Source: Alicyclobacillus tolerans | GTDB lineage: Bacteria; Bacillota; Bacilli; Alicyclobacillales; Alicyclobacillaceae | Length of the DNA: 64,000 nucleotides | Direction of reading: 5' to 3' | Assembly (NCBI RefSeq): GCF_001447355.1 | Contig: NZ_JXBW01000004.1 | Coordinates: 62,001-126,000 of the forward strand | Part shown: positions 1 to 9,644 of the stretch, piece after piece | How positions within the stretch are numbered: the stretch's first letter is position 1 | Layout: each line of letters starts with the position of its first letter | Program-made: the position numbers and the translations under genes | Notes under the pieces: model-generated | Seen by the model: only the letters and a program-made list of their open reading frames with translations | Told to the model about the DNA's origin: nothing | Database searches by the model: none

Positions 1-749
1 ACGCCGAGTGGTTGCTTGGCTGCTGCCTGCGCCTGTGCTTCTGAGATGTAGCCGTAATGAACCATGTTCTGCAACACCTGGTTGCGCCGATCGAGAGCAG
101 CCTTCGGATGTTGCAGCGGATCGTAGGCGCTTGGAGCCTGTGGCAAACCGGCGAGCAGGGCCGCGTCTGCCAACGTCAGCTTGTTAGGCTCCTTTTTTAA
201 ATCGATGCCAAAGTAGCGTAAAGCCGCTTGTTCAATGCCGACAGTACTTTCGCCCAGCGGAATGCGATTCAAGTACATCGCCAGGATTTCTTGCTTCGTG
301 AAGTTGCGCTCGATTTGCAAACCGAGCGCAATCTGCTTAAACTTGCGCGAAAACGTCTTTTGATCGGTCAAGTACGTGATTTTCGCCAACTGCTCGGGAA
401 TCGTACTGGCCCCTTGTGCCAAACTTCCCGACGAGAGATCGACGAACAACGACCGAAAGATGGAGCGAATGTCAATCCCGGAGTTCGTCCAAAACGTGTG
501 GTCTTCCGTGGCGACAATTGCATCCTGCATATCTTTCGGTATCTGGCTGTACGTCAAATCCGTGTTGGGCGAACCAAGCGACATCAAGCGGCTACCATCC
601 TCCGCATAAACAATGGAAGGCTGGTGCACTTCCTCGAGAACGCTTGGCTGAAACGGCGTCATCCGCACCGCCAAATAGAAACCAGCGCCTAGCAACACGA
701 TAATGAGGATGACAGACGCTGTGACAATCGAGATCCATCGACGGACCAA
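1..749 (-). CDS. Penicillin-binding protein 1A, N-terminal part (cut by window edge)
   Basis: Class A PBP that polymerises and crosslinks peptidoglycan at the outer face of the membrane. Only the first ~249 residues are here; the 3' end lies off the left edge. The translation begins with a short cytoplasmic tail and one membrane anchor (about residues 6-28). A glycosyltransferase family 51 domain follows, with the ATEDHTFW motif containing the catalytic glutamate near residue 83, then GASTIPEQLAK and an LNRIPLGES segment. I chose the TTG start because GGAGG lies 8 nt upstream; no better ATG is in frame. The transpeptidase domain is not visible, so PBP1A versus another class A PBP cannot be settled. 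Confidence 0.9.
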   Translation of the reverse strand, partial: MVRRWISIVTASVILIIVLLGAGFYLAVRMTPFQPSVLEEVHQPSIVYAEDGSRLMSLGSPNTDLTYSQIPKDMQDAIVATEDHTFWTNSGIDIRSIFRSLFVDLSSGSLAQGASTIPEQLAKITYLTDQKTFSRKFKQIALGLQIERNFTKQEILAMYLNRIPLGESTVGIEQAALRYFGIDLKKEPNKLTLADAALLAGLPQAPSAYDPLQHPKAALDRRNQVLQNMVHYGYISEAQAQAAAKQPLG

Positions 750-867
750 CGACGACACCTCCAATGGTTCTGTGTCCAATCTGCGTCCCGACAGCTCTCA
801 ATCTGTATGCCAAAAGATATCGTTTCTTGCCTATTCCCGAACGTGGGAGCCCGACGAGCGCCCTCGC

Positions 868-2070
868 TTATAGCCTCTTGAGTCGCCAGGTCAGCTTGGG
901 TTTGGCAATCGCCGCACTCGTTCGGACAGGGACGCTGAGCTGTTGGCTGCCGACCGTGACATTCAACGTGCCAACCACCGCATTCGCGGGAATGGCATCA
1001 GACAATGTGCGGCTCTTAAACGACTGCGAGATAGGCATACCGCCGAAGCCAATGGCTTGCACGGATTGCCCGGCCGTCAGGGAGGCCGGCTGTGTCCAGG
1101 CCGCATTCAGCGTACCTACCTGCGCACCAGCTTGCAAGAGGTTCACAGGTCGCAACGCCTTCTGCGCATCTTGCGCAATCCGCACGCTCGCCGACAGAGC
1201 CTCCTCTAGCTCCTGCGCCCCTTTTTGGCCTAACACGGCGCCGACAATTAAGACGTTCTGTCCCGCCACCGTTTTCTGTGCGGCAAAGACGAAGCAACCG
1301 CCCGCCTCAAGGGTACTGCCTGTTTTTCCGCCAATGATGGTGCCATGACCCACCTGCGAATCGACGTTGTAAACGAGTCCAGCAACCGGCAACACCGCCT
1401 GCGGTTCACCGACAATTTGCCGGAAAACTGGGTTTTCCATCGCTTTCGCAAATAGCTTCATCTGATCCACGGCATCGCTTTGGCTCGCCGGCGAATAGCC
1501 GGTCGGATCCGCGTAGTGAGTATTTTTCATGCCCATCTTTGCGGCTGTCTCGTTCATCTCTTTGACGAACGCCGCCTGTGAACCGTCACACCATTTGGCA
1601 AGCAAGGAACCGACGTTGTTACCCGACGGCAACAAAAGCCCTTCCAGCGCCTGATACTCGGTCAACTGCTCACCAGCGGCCAACTTCACCACGGATTCAC
1701 CCAAGGCTTTGTCCTGCACATATGTCTTGACATCGGCTGGCGTCACCGTGATGGACGGGCCCTGCTGGCCGAGTTGAAGAGGGTGCTTCTGCAAGACGAG
1801 GTAAGCCGTCATCACCTTGGTCACGCTGGCGATGGGTACAGATGCCTGCACACCGGAGCTGCCAAAGCTGCCAACGCCAACCGCTTCGAGAGCAGCTTGT
1901 CCCTGCGTCGGCCACTGAATCTTTGGCGCTGGTCCCGCGACCTTGGCCGGCAGCGCAGCGAGCACGTTGGCCGCAGGTTTTGGCACTGGACGCACCAGTT
2001 GCACGACAGGGATGGCAATGATGATTAGGACGATCACGACGGTTATCACAATTCCGCGGATACTACGCAC
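868..2070 (-). CDS. D-alanyl-D-alanine carboxypeptidase (DacF/PBP5-like, S11 family)
   Basis: Trims the terminal D-Ala from peptidoglycan stem peptides outside the membrane. An N-terminal hydrophobic segment (about residues 7-27) anchors or exports it. The three active-site motifs are visible: SVTK with Ser82, SGNN as the SxN motif, and KTGS as the KTG triad. The C-terminal ~100 residues form a beta-rich tail as in PBP5-like proteins. The GTG start at 2070 is 6 nt after AGGAGG; the ATG two codons upstream overlaps that site and is too close. It lies ~120 bp upstream of the PBP1A start on the same strand, which makes a peptidoglycan pair, possibly one transcript. Confidence 0.92.
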   Translation of the reverse strand: MRSIRGIVITVVIVLIIIAIPVVQLVRPVPKPAANVLAALPAKVAGPAPKIQWPTQGQAALEAVGVGSFGSSGVQASVPIASVTKVMTAYLVLQKHPLQLGQQGPSITVTPADVKTYVQDKALGESVVKLAAGEQLTEYQALEGLLLPSGNNVGSLLAKWCDGSQAAFVKEMNETAAKMGMKNTHYADPTGYSPASQSDAVDQMKLFAKAMENPVFRQIVGEPQAVLPVAGLVYNVDSQVGHGTIIGGKTGSTLEAGGCFVFAAQKTVAGQNVLIVGAVLGQKGAQELEEALSASVRIAQDAQKALRPVNLLQAGAQVGTLNAAWTQPASLTAGQSVQAIGFGGMPISQSFKSRTLSDAIPANAVVGTLNVTVGSQQLSVPVRTSAAIAKPKLTWRLKRL

Positions 2071-2109
2071 AAACATCCTCCTAATACGAAATACGCGATA
2101 TCACTCGCT

Positions 2110-2601
2110 TCACGACATGGCATGCTCAACCTGTTGGTTCACCAACCGGCGATAGCGCACATACATGGCAATCCGCCATGGCACAAGCATGCCAAAAGCT
2201 AAGCAGAAAAACAGCGAGCCTGTCTGATACACGTCCACATAGTTCTCGACAAGGCTGTGGAGCGCTATGCGTACCACCAAAAGCCCCAACAAAATATAGA
2301 TAAACGCGCGCGATCGCTTCAGATATATGCCGTCCTCTCCGACATAAAAGTGCGACGTCGCAATCAGCGGATAGCTGAACAAGCAACCGGCACACATGGC
2401 GGCTAAAGCATAGAGAACGGGTTCGCGCGTGAATGGAAACACGTACATCAAAAACCCTGTGCTCATCGCCACTGGTGGAATGAGAATTTTGCGTGCGTTG
2501 GTGGGGCGTTTCCCGGCACGTAGCCGTACGAAAATCACCGTCACTGCAAAAACCACCGCAACAGCAGTCCCAATGAGCGTCATAGCCTGGTTGTGATTCA
2601 C
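2110..2601 (-). CDS. CcdC-like integral membrane protein
   Basis: Small multi-pass membrane protein of about 163 residues. It resembles the Bacillus CcdC family, a neighbour of cytochrome c maturation genes whose exact role is unclear. The matching region is RLRAGKRPTNARKILIPP followed by MSTGFLMYVFPF, then further hydrophobic spans. I prefer the GTG start at 2601, which follows a GGGGGAGA site; a TTG at 2634 would add 11 residues but has no good ribosome binding site. It lies just upstream of the carboxypeptidase gene on the same strand, with a 39-bp gap. No cytochrome maturation gene is next to it, so the functional link is uncertain. Confidence 0.7.
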   Translation of the reverse strand: MNHNQAMTLIGTAVAVVFAVTVIFVRLRAGKRPTNARKILIPPVAMSTGFLMYVFPFTREPVLYALAAMCAGCLFSYPLIATSHFYVGEDGIYLKRSRAFIYILLGLLVVRIALHSLVENYVDVYQTGSLFFCLAFGMLVPWRIAMYVRYRRLVNQQVEHAMS

Positions 2602-2779
2602 ACTCTCCCCCTCGCCTTCTTGGAATCGCTGCAAGCTCGTTGCAGCAAATCAGAATAGAAACTACGAGAGAGTATACCATCAATTTCTCAACACGTTCTT
2701 GAACGCTGTTCTACAAAACTGCGACAAATGCTTGGCAATTCGAAGGACTGAAGTCGTCGCTTACCAACTGGGACACAGT

Positions 2780-2807
2780 TTGCAAAGTTTATTTTGCTTG
2801 CTAAACT
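2780..2807 (+). promoter_or_regulatory. Candidate sigma-A promoter for the MMPL transporter gene
   Basis: TTGCAA at 2780-2785, a 16-nt spacer and TAAACT at 2802-2807 match the consensus moderately. The site lies about 45 nt upstream of the gene start. Assigned by eye only. Confidence 0.4.
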
Positions 2808-2852
2808 ACATGGCAGAGTTCCAAAAATTCACGCCGACTAACGGAGGTCGAC

Positions 2853-5800
2853 ATGGTGTCTCAACGGTATGCACGTCTACTCCTGCGCTACCGCTACCTC
2901 GTAATCGCCATCTGGATGGCAGTTGTTGCCGCAGCTCACGTCTTGCTTCCGCAACTCAACAGCGTCGTTGCGCACCGCAACACGGAATTCCTGCCGAACT
3001 CGACGAGCGTCGTCGTCGCCAGCAACTGGCTCAAGCAGGTCAATCCGAAAGCGAGTGTCGGCAGTAGCGCCGTCGTGGCCATCTACAACCCCAAAGGTCT
3101 AACCGACGAAGACAAGTCGTGGTTTGCGCACGAATTGCAGCAAATCGTCAAACACAAGACAGAGTACGGCGTCAAGTCGGTCTCCGGCGCATACAACGCG
3201 AGCGCCTCCGTCCAAAAGCAATACTTTAGTGGCGACGGCACGGTCGAAATCGCGAGCATTGGCTTTCCCGGTACGGACGTCGCCAAGTCGACCAACGCCG
3301 CGCTTGCTCACGTCAAACAGGCGTTTTCTCGAAAGCCTGCCGACGCAAGGATTTTGTTTACCGGCGATACCCCTATTGAAAATGACAATATCAACATTTC
3401 CATGAACGGGGCGTCAAAAACCGCAGGCGTGACTGTGGCACTTGTGCTCATCATTCTTCTTGTGGTCTTCCGGTCCGTCGTCGCCCCCTTCTTAACCCTG
3501 CTTTCCATCGGCCTTTCCTATCTTTTGACGACCAACGTCGTCGCGGCATTGGCCAACGTCGGCCTACCAGTGTCGACTTTTACAGACACGTTCCTCATTG
3601 CCATCATCTTTGGCGCCGGTACAGATTACAGCATCATCGTCATGAACCGCTTCCGCGAGGAAGCAAGCCGCGGCCTTGCCCCTGTCGATGCTCTGGCGGC
3701 TGCCATGAAGGGCATCGGCAAAACGGTCGTGTTCAGCGCGCTGACCGTCTTTATGTCGTTTGCCACACTCTACTTCGCCCGTTTCGGCCTGTTCAAATCT
3801 GGCGTCGGCGTCGCCGTCGGGATCGCCATCACACTCGTCGCATGCCTGACCTTCCTGCCAGCACTGATGCTGTGCCTAGGGAGATTTGTGTTCTGGCCGC
3901 GCAAATCGATCACGGCAGCCAGTCACAAGCCGTCGCGTATTTGGAGCGCGACGGGCGGCCTGTCACTCCGTCACCCGTGGTGGACGCTTGCCGCTGTCGC
4001 GGTCGTCTTGGCGCCTATAGCAATGACGTTTACCGACCAAAGAACGTTCGATCCAACCTCGGACATTCCGAACGCTCCATCGGTCGTTGGCTTCCAAATT
4101 GTGTCCAAGGCGTTTGGTGCAGGTAAAGTCCTGCCGATGGACATCGTCGTGCACACGCCAGATAACCTGCGTTCCCCACAAGGCCTTGCGACCATCGAAA
4201 ACATTTCGTCTTCCGTCGCCAAGCTGCCATTTGTTGCGGAAGTCGACAGCGCCACACGGCCAGTCGGCAAGGTGATTTCGCAATTTCAACTGGCACAACA
4301 GAACCAACTTGCGGCGAATGGCCTCAATCAGGTTCAAGCGGGGTTGCATCACATCGCGTCCAGCGTTGGTAGCCAAAGCGCGAATCAGGCGGCGGGCGCG
4401 GCGACCAAGTTGGCCAGCGGCGCAGGAACACTCGCAACTGGTGAGAATCAGTTGCACAGTGGGTTACAACAAGCTGTGACGGCAAGCAACCAATTAGCCG
4501 AAGGAGCACAACGCTTGGCAAACGGCGCAGGATCACTCGCAACAGGTAGCAAGGCATTGGATAAAGCGGCGGCGCAACTCGCAACTGGCGGTCAACAGGT
4601 TGCCGGCGGGATCGCCCAAAGCGCAAGCGCGGCGAAACAACTGGCGAGCGGCAACGCAAAGTTGCAGCAAGGCCTCAGCCAACAAGCACAGGTGTCAAGC
4701 GAATTGGCAAACGCCCTCGCCAATTGGGCAAAAGCACATCCTGGTGATGCCGCGGATCCTTCATGGCAACAAATTGAGCAGCTTGCAGAGGCCACGGCTG
4801 CGGGGAGCAAGGCGGTGAGCGCGGCTTCGACCAAGCTTGCCGGAGGATCAAGCCAGCTTGCCACAGGTCTAGCCAAGCTGTCAGAAGGTGCTGGCAGTGT
4901 GGAAAAGGGTCTACAAGCTATTGCTGCAGGCGGCCACCGCTTGGCCGATGCAAGCGACCTTGTGACCAAAGGTTCGGGACAGTTGGCAAGCGGAACGGCT
5001 GGCCTTGCGACGGGTCTGGAGAAGCTCAGCGGCGCAAGCGTTCAGCTGCATAGCGGCTTGTCGCAGTGGGCTGCCGGGGCACAACAATTTGCAGCAGGTA
5101 TGCAAGGCGCAGGACAAGGCGAAAATCAGTTGCACAATGCTCTGGTCAAGTTGGCAAACGGAGTGGGTACCGTCAAGAACGCCTTACACCAAACGAGCCA
5201 TGCCTCACAGACGGGCAATCCAGGCTTTTATGTACCTGCGTCTGCACTGCGGTCAAGCGCGGGTTTGCAGCAGTCCATGAACAACTACATCTCGCCAAAC
5301 GGTCACACGGCCGACATTCGCGTGACCCTGAAAACAGATCCATATTCGATGACCGCGATCCAACAGATGCCACGGCTTGAGGCGCAGGCACAGGCGGCAT
5401 TTACGGCGAGCCCGATTCACACAGGGGAACTCGGCTATACCGGCACAACGCCGACGCAAGCGGCGCTCAACCAGTTATCCGGTAGCGACTTCACGCGCAT
5501 GATGGGGATGATTCTCGCAGCCATCTTCATCCTTCTTGTGCTCATGCTACGGTCGCTGCTGGCACCGTTGTACGTGATCATTTCGCTGACAGGGACGTAT
5601 TACGTGACGATGGCCGTCTTGCAATACGTGGCCATTCACATCATGGGCAAATCCGGAATCAGTTGGACCGTCCCCTTCTTTGCATTGTTGCTACTCATTG
5701 CGCTGGGCGTCGATTACTCCATCTTCCTCATGTCGCGGTTTGATGAGGAAATGCACAACCATCCTGAACTCAACGTCCGTAGCGCGATGTGGCGCGCCAT

Positions 5801-6062
5801 GCGGCAGATGGGCAATGTCGTCTTTTCAGCAGCCGCCATCATGGCAGGCACGTTCGGATCGATGTCGGTATCAGGCGTGACGACACTCGTTGAAATTGGC
5901 TTGTCGGTCATCATTGGACTCGCGATGTACGCGCTGATTGTTTTGGCCTTCTTCGTCCCGGCAGCAACGGCGATTGTAGGCAGAGCTCATTTTTGGCCAT
6001 TCATGCGAACGAGTCGCGAAGAACGCACACTCCATGGACAACCAGAGCCGATTGTCGATTAA
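2853..6062 (+). CDS. MMPL-family RND transporter with long repeat-rich external domain
   Basis: Large (1069 aa) inner-membrane transporter of the MMPL/YdfJ type. It has two copies of the membrane module. The proton-relay motifs are visible as GTDYSIIVMNRFREE in the first half and GVDYSIFLMSRFDEE in the second. Between them sits an unusually long external region. Its middle (DNA about 4380-5160) is built of A/G/Q/L-rich repeats of the type LATG/LASG...QLxxG, resembling the heptad-like stretches of YhgE/Pip-type proteins and probably helical. ATG 2853 follows GGAGG. The gene stands alone and ends in a strong terminator. Substrate unknown; lipid or hydrophobic export is typical of the family. 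Confidence 0.9.
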   Translation: MVSQRYARLLLRYRYLVIAIWMAVVAAAHVLLPQLNSVVAHRNTEFLPNSTSVVVASNWLKQVNPKASVGSSAVVAIYNPKGLTDEDKSWFAHELQQIVKHKTEYGVKSVSGAYNASASVQKQYFSGDGTVEIASIGFPGTDVAKSTNAALAHVKQAFSRKPADARILFTGDTPIENDNINISMNGASKTAGVTVALVLIILLVVFRSVVAPFLTLLSIGLSYLLTTNVVAALANVGLPVSTFTDTFLIAIIFGAGTDYSIIVMNRFREEASRGLAPVDALAAAMKGIGKTVVFSALTVFMSFATLYFARFGLFKSGVGVAVGIAITLVACLTFLPALMLCLGRFVFWPRKSITAASHKPSRIWSATGGLSLRHPWWTLAAVAVVLAPIAMTFTDQRTFDPTSDIPNAPSVVGFQIVSKAFGAGKVLPMDIVVHTPDNLRSPQGLATIENISSSVAKLPFVAEVDSATRPVGKVISQFQLAQQNQLAANGLNQVQAGLHHIASSVGSQSANQAAGAATKLASGAGTLATGENQLHSGLQQAVTASNQLAEGAQRLANGAGSLATGSKALDKAAAQLATGGQQVAGGIAQSASAAKQLASGNAKLQQGLSQQAQVSSELANALANWAKAHPGDAADPSWQQIEQLAEATAAGSKAVSAASTKLAGGSSQLATGLAKLSEGAGSVEKGLQAIAAGGHRLADASDLVTKGSGQLASGTAGLATGLEKLSGASVQLHSGLSQWAAGAQQFAAGMQGAGQGENQLHNALVKLANGVGTVKNALHQTSHASQTGNPGFYVPASALRSSAGLQQSMNNYISPNGHTADIRVTLKTDPYSMTAIQQMPRLEAQAQAAFTASPIHTGELGYTGTTPTQAALNQLSGSDFTRMMGMILAAIFILLVLMLRSLLAPLYVIISLTGTYYVTMAVLQYVAIHIMGKSGISWTVPFFALLLLIALGVDYSIFLMSRFDEEMHNHPELNVRSAMWRAMRQMGNVVFSAAAIMAGTFGSMSVSGVTTLVEIGLSVIIGLAMYALIVLAFFVPAATAIVGRAHFWPFMRTSREERTLHGQPEPIVD

Positions 6063-6065
6063 ACA

Positions 6066-6104
6066 CATAGAGGGCGGGGTTGCCACCTCGCCCTCTATGC
6101 GTTT
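6066..6104 (+). terminator. Rho-independent terminator after the MMPL gene
   Basis: Perfect 11-bp stem CATAGAGGGCG / CGCCCTCTATG (6066-6076 and 6089-6099) followed by CGTTTT, three bases after the stop codon. Confidence 0.88.
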
Positions 6105-6339
6105 TCCTATTGCATTTCGCTTTTATATAACAGGTAACAGGCCCGCCCCTAGGACTCTTACGTGCCTTCCCTCACACAAAAGCCCCATGACCGAGAAACC
6201 AACTCCCGATTGTACCGCAATCCTGTCACGTCTCTTCCCACAGGCAAGTCACGAGCCACACCGTCGCATACTTTTTTCCTCCCACACCCACTCTAGGTGG
6301 TGGATAAAAACGTTCTCTCGAACGCAAGGAGGCCATCCC

Positions 6340-7236
6340 ATGCCCACGAACACAACAACTGTCCATCCCGGTCACACCCCGACGTTCCCAACGTCGTTTC
6401 CAGCTCAACATCAAAATCAGCAACCCGGGCTCGAGTCGGAGATGAACCCACGTCCATTTTTCGACGATGCGAATTACCGAGGCAGCCAAAAGCTACAGGA
6501 CAAAGTCGCCATCATCACCGGCGGTGACAGCGGTATCGGTCGAGCGATCGCGATCGCGTTTGCCAAGGAGGGCGCCGACATCGCAATCGTGTACTACAAC
6601 GAACACGAAGATGCGGAAGAGACGTCCACCTGCATCGGTCAATATGGCCGCAAAGCCATCACGTTGCCGATCGACGTCGCTAACTCAGATTTGTGTAAAC
6701 AGGCCGTTGCTCAGGTCATCCAGAAGTTTGGAAAAATTGATATTTTGATCAACAATGCAGCCGAGCAACACCCGCAAAACAGCATCCTCGACATTACGCC
6801 AGACCAACTGCAACGGACATTCTCCACAAATGTCTTTGGGTATTTCTACATGATCCAAGCGGCACTTCCACATCTGCAACAAGGTTCGTGCATCATTAAC
6901 ACGACTTCGATCACGGCCTATGCAGGAAACGAGACGTTAATTGACTATTCTGCAACAAAAGGAGCCATTGTTACCTTGACGAGGTCATTAGCGAAGTCTC
7001 TTGCCAAGCAGGGGATACGCGTCAATGCGGTAGCTCCCGGCCCGATTTGGACGCCCTTGATTCCGTCGACTTTCGAGGCCAATCAAGTGGCGCAATTCGG
7101 GAGTGATACACCGTTAGGCCGCGCCGGGCAGCCTGCGGAACTGGCGCCGGCATACGTATATTTGGCGAGCAGTGATTCCTCATATATGAGCGGTCAGGTA
7201 CTGCATATAAACGGCGGCCAGATCGTCAACGGTTGA
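6340..7236 (+). CDS. Short-chain dehydrogenase/reductase (general-stress YdaD/YhdF type)
   Basis: NAD(P)-dependent oxidoreductase of 298 residues. It has a ~50-residue N-terminal extension ending in a segment rich in Pro and Asn, typical of the stress-induced YdaD/YhxC subgroup. The cofactor motif TGGDSGIGR is at about residues 60-68. NNAA follows, then the catalytic YxxxK (YSATK), a PGPIWTPLIP segment and the C-terminal LHINGGQIVNG. The start is ATG 6340, 7 nt after AAGGAGG; in-frame ATGs further upstream lie in non-coding sequence. It is a single gene, convergent with the glucosaminidase gene. Substrate not predictable. Confidence 0.92.
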   Translation: MPTNTTTVHPGHTPTFPTSFPAQHQNQQPGLESEMNPRPFFDDANYRGSQKLQDKVAIITGGDSGIGRAIAIAFAKEGADIAIVYYNEHEDAEETSTCIGQYGRKAITLPIDVANSDLCKQAVAQVIQKFGKIDILINNAAEQHPQNSILDITPDQLQRTFSTNVFGYFYMIQAALPHLQQGSCIINTTSITAYAGNETLIDYSATKGAIVTLTRSLAKSLAKQGIRVNAVAPGPIWTPLIPSTFEANQVAQFGSDTPLGRAGQPAELAPAYVYLASSDSSYMSGQVLHINGGQIVNG

Positions 7237-7267
7237 CTTCCGGACGCCAGCCGCCGTCAGATGTGCG

Positions 7268-9619
7268 TTACGATTGTGGTACGAGCGTCACCGTGCCGTT
7301 GGCTGGGATGACGCCGGTCAGGAGCGTGTCAGGCGCCAAGCCGTTGCTGACGGCTGGCGTCTGCGCGGCAATTTGAATGGTATAAACACCGCCTGACGGT
7401 TGTGCCGACGATGCCACAACAAAGTCACCACTGTGCAGGGTGATGAGTACTTTGCTCAAATTGCCGACCTGGTAGACGGGAATAGAAGTGGCCGTACCCG
7501 CCGGGTTCGTCACCTCGACGCGATATACATTCGTAAATTTCACATACTGCGAATCGACCCACCCGTAATTCACAATATGGTACCAAGGCATCACATACGG
7601 ACCCGCCATACCTTGTTCAATTTGATCAATCTGCACCTGGGTACCAGACGGAATCAAATTGGCGTTGGATTGATTGGGCTGGATGTATGTGGTCCACATC
7701 GCATAGCTCCAGATGCCATCGGGATTCGTCATATGCATAACCTGCGACTCAAACTTCTTGACCGCCGCCTCGGTAAGCGGGCCATATTGACCGTCGATCT
7801 GCAATCCCGCTCCAATCGTCTGATTCAGGTACTTTTGCACCTCTGCAACAGGCTGACCTGCGCTGCCGTTTTGCAACGGCCCAAAGAATTGTTGATTCAT
7901 GCCGGCAGCCATGGAAGGGAAGTACGGCACCCCACCGTTCTGGTAATAACTATCCGACTGAATGACGCCTGTGGCTCCATTCATGTAAAAGACGGGTTCC
8001 GTACTACTCTTCGGGGTCGGCGCCACATTCTGTGGCGAGTATTGTTTATACGCGCTCACACTCGAACCGACCGAACTTGCAAATTGCGTCATCAGGCTAC
8101 CAATGCCCGCAGCCCATTGCTTGTCCGTCGCGTAGTTGACATTCATACCTGTCAACGTCGGTGAGACGTACTCGCTGCCCCCGGGGTTGAGATAGTTATT
8201 GCGGACCTCCCACGCTTCAAAGCGGATTGCGTAATCGTCACTCGGGAACATACCCGCGTCATTACCGGGATTTGAATCGTACGCGCCGTATCCGAACAGA
8301 TTATTCTTTGCCAGTGCAATTTGACTTTGTCCCCAGTAACTCTCGAGAATGGCGTGAGAAACGAGATAGTTGGCGTCTACACCGTACGTGTTTTGGGCGT
8401 CCATAAATGAAGCACCCAACCCATTGAGTGGTGAATCGTTCGCAAGTAAGTATGAATTGATACTTGATGTATTGATGTTGGGGGGCGCCGGAAAGCGAAG
8501 GTCCACATTGGTAAACGACAGATTGGTTCCCGTCGAGCCGCTCGTGCCGCTTCCACTCGAATTGCCCGTGCTGTTGCCTGTCGTGTTCCCGGTACTGTTA
8601 CCCGTCATGTTGCCGGTGCTGTTACCCGTCATGTTCCCGGTGCTGTTTCCCGTCATGTTCCCGGTACTGTTACCCGTCATGTTGCCGGTGCTGTTACCCG
8701 TCATGTTCCCGGTGCTGTTTCCCGTCATGTTCCCGGTACTGTTACCTGTCGCGTTCCCCGTGCTGTTGCCCACAGGATCGGACGTCGTCACAACAACCGG
8801 AGCCGGCTTCATCGTCCACTGTGTCCCCTGCCAGGTCGATCCGACGCCAGCGCGCTTCAAAGCATTCATGACATACCAGATGGGCATGAACGTCGTCATT
8901 TTCCCGGAAGCCGGATCTGGATAGACGATGGCAATCACATTCGCCACGACGGTACCATTGATGGCAATCGCGGTGCTTCCTTTGCCATATTTAATGTTTG
9001 AGTAATCGACATTTGCTGCACTCGTCGATGGAGGGGTGATGTTCCAAACGCCATTTGCCCACACGTTGGCGTAGCCAGCCTGTTTCAGAGCCTGCATCAC
9101 ATACCAAATGGGCATGTAGGTCGTGCCGTCATATGTAAATCCAATCGGTGAAGAAACAGTGCTGCCATTAAAGACAATACGTTTGGCCTGCACATTGTTC
9201 ACAACATGGCTGCTTGCCGAAGCGACAACCGATGATACCTCATAAGCCGCGACAGCTTTCGCAATCGCTCCCCATGTGAGCGGGCCAACAACGCCGTCAA
9301 CCTGTAACTGGTTCACCTGCTGAAAAGCCTTGACCTGCGCTTCGGTGGTCGCGTCAAACGTCCCCGTTGCTTGCCCGACCGTAAAGCCAAGAGCGTTAAG
9401 ATCATTCTGAAGGACGGCGACGGATGGGCCTTGTGTCCCATATTGGAGCATCGGATAGGATTGCCAGGAAGATCCAAGGCCGAACGTCCCGCTTGAACTC
9501 GTGCTTGACGTATTCAATGCGGCATTGCTTGTGGCGGTCTGCGCCCACGCGGTGGGCGACTGAGACAGCGCAACCCAGGCAGGTAGCGCGAGCACCGCGA
9601 GTAGGCGACTAGATTTCAC
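7268..9619 (-). CDS. Secreted N-acetylglucosaminidase-type cell-wall hydrolase with stalk and peptidoglycan-binding domains
   Basis: Exported 783-residue protein. In order it has: signal peptide (about 1-26); a peptidoglycan-binding-1 domain (about 57-113); two copper-amine-oxidase-like stalk units (YMPIWYVMQALKQAGYANVW and a similar FMPIWYVMNALKRAG); a Thr/Asn/Ser/Gly repeat linker (about 285-365); a glucosaminidase domain with YLVSHAILESYWGQS and NNLFGYGA; a second peptidoglycan-binding domain; and a C-terminal SH3-like part. It probably cleaves or remodels the cell wall. GTG 9619 follows AAAAGGAGGA. It is the last gene of a three-gene leftward operon; the gene before it ends 25 bp upstream and encodes related stalk units. 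Confidence 0.88.
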   Translation of the reverse strand: MKSSRLLAVLALPAWVALSQSPTAWAQTATSNAALNTSSTSSSGTFGLGSSWQSYPMLQYGTQGPSVAVLQNDLNALGFTVGQATGTFDATTEAQVKAFQQVNQLQVDGVVGPLTWGAIAKAVAAYEVSSVVASASSHVVNNVQAKRIVFNGSTVSSPIGFTYDGTTYMPIWYVMQALKQAGYANVWANGVWNITPPSTSAANVDYSNIKYGKGSTAIAINGTVVANVIAIVYPDPASGKMTTFMPIWYVMNALKRAGVGSTWQGTQWTMKPAPVVVTTSDPVGNSTGNATGNSTGNMTGNSTGNMTGNSTGNMTGNSTGNMTGNSTGNMTGNSTGNMTGNSTGNTTGNSTGNSSGSGTSGSTGTNLSFTNVDLRFPAPPNINTSSINSYLLANDSPLNGLGASFMDAQNTYGVDANYLVSHAILESYWGQSQIALAKNNLFGYGAYDSNPGNDAGMFPSDDYAIRFEAWEVRNNYLNPGGSEYVSPTLTGMNVNYATDKQWAAGIGSLMTQFASSVGSSVSAYKQYSPQNVAPTPKSSTEPVFYMNGATGVIQSDSYYQNGGVPYFPSMAAGMNQQFFGPLQNGSAGQPVAEVQKYLNQTIGAGLQIDGQYGPLTEAAVKKFESQVMHMTNPDGIWSYAMWTTYIQPNQSNANLIPSGTQVQIDQIEQGMAGPYVMPWYHIVNYGWVDSQYVKFTNVYRVEVTNPAGTATSIPVYQVGNLSKVLITLHSGDFVVASSAQPSGGVYTIQIAAQTPAVSNGLAPDTLLTGVIPANGTVTLVPQS
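8560..8775 (-). repeat. Tandem 24-bp coding repeat (GNSTGNMT linker)
   Basis: About nine near-identical 24-bp units inside the glucosaminidase gene encode an eight-residue repeat NSTGNMTG. Units differ mainly by T/G/C third-base changes, with GNAT, GNTT and GNSS variants at the ends. The repeat forms a flexible linker and is prone to copy-number change by slippage. Confidence 0.9.
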
Positions 9620-9644
9620 AGCGACATCCTCCTTTTGGATTTCA

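Noticed and set aside
8560-8775. Possible CRISPR-like array from regularly spaced repeats
   Set aside because: The repeats are contiguous 24-bp coding units without unique spacers, and no cas genes are present.
8370-8924. A plus-strand open frame of Val/Leu/Pro repeats opposite the glucosaminidase linker
   Set aside because: It is the antisense reading of the GNSTGNMT repeat; the minus-strand protein has clear domains on both sides.
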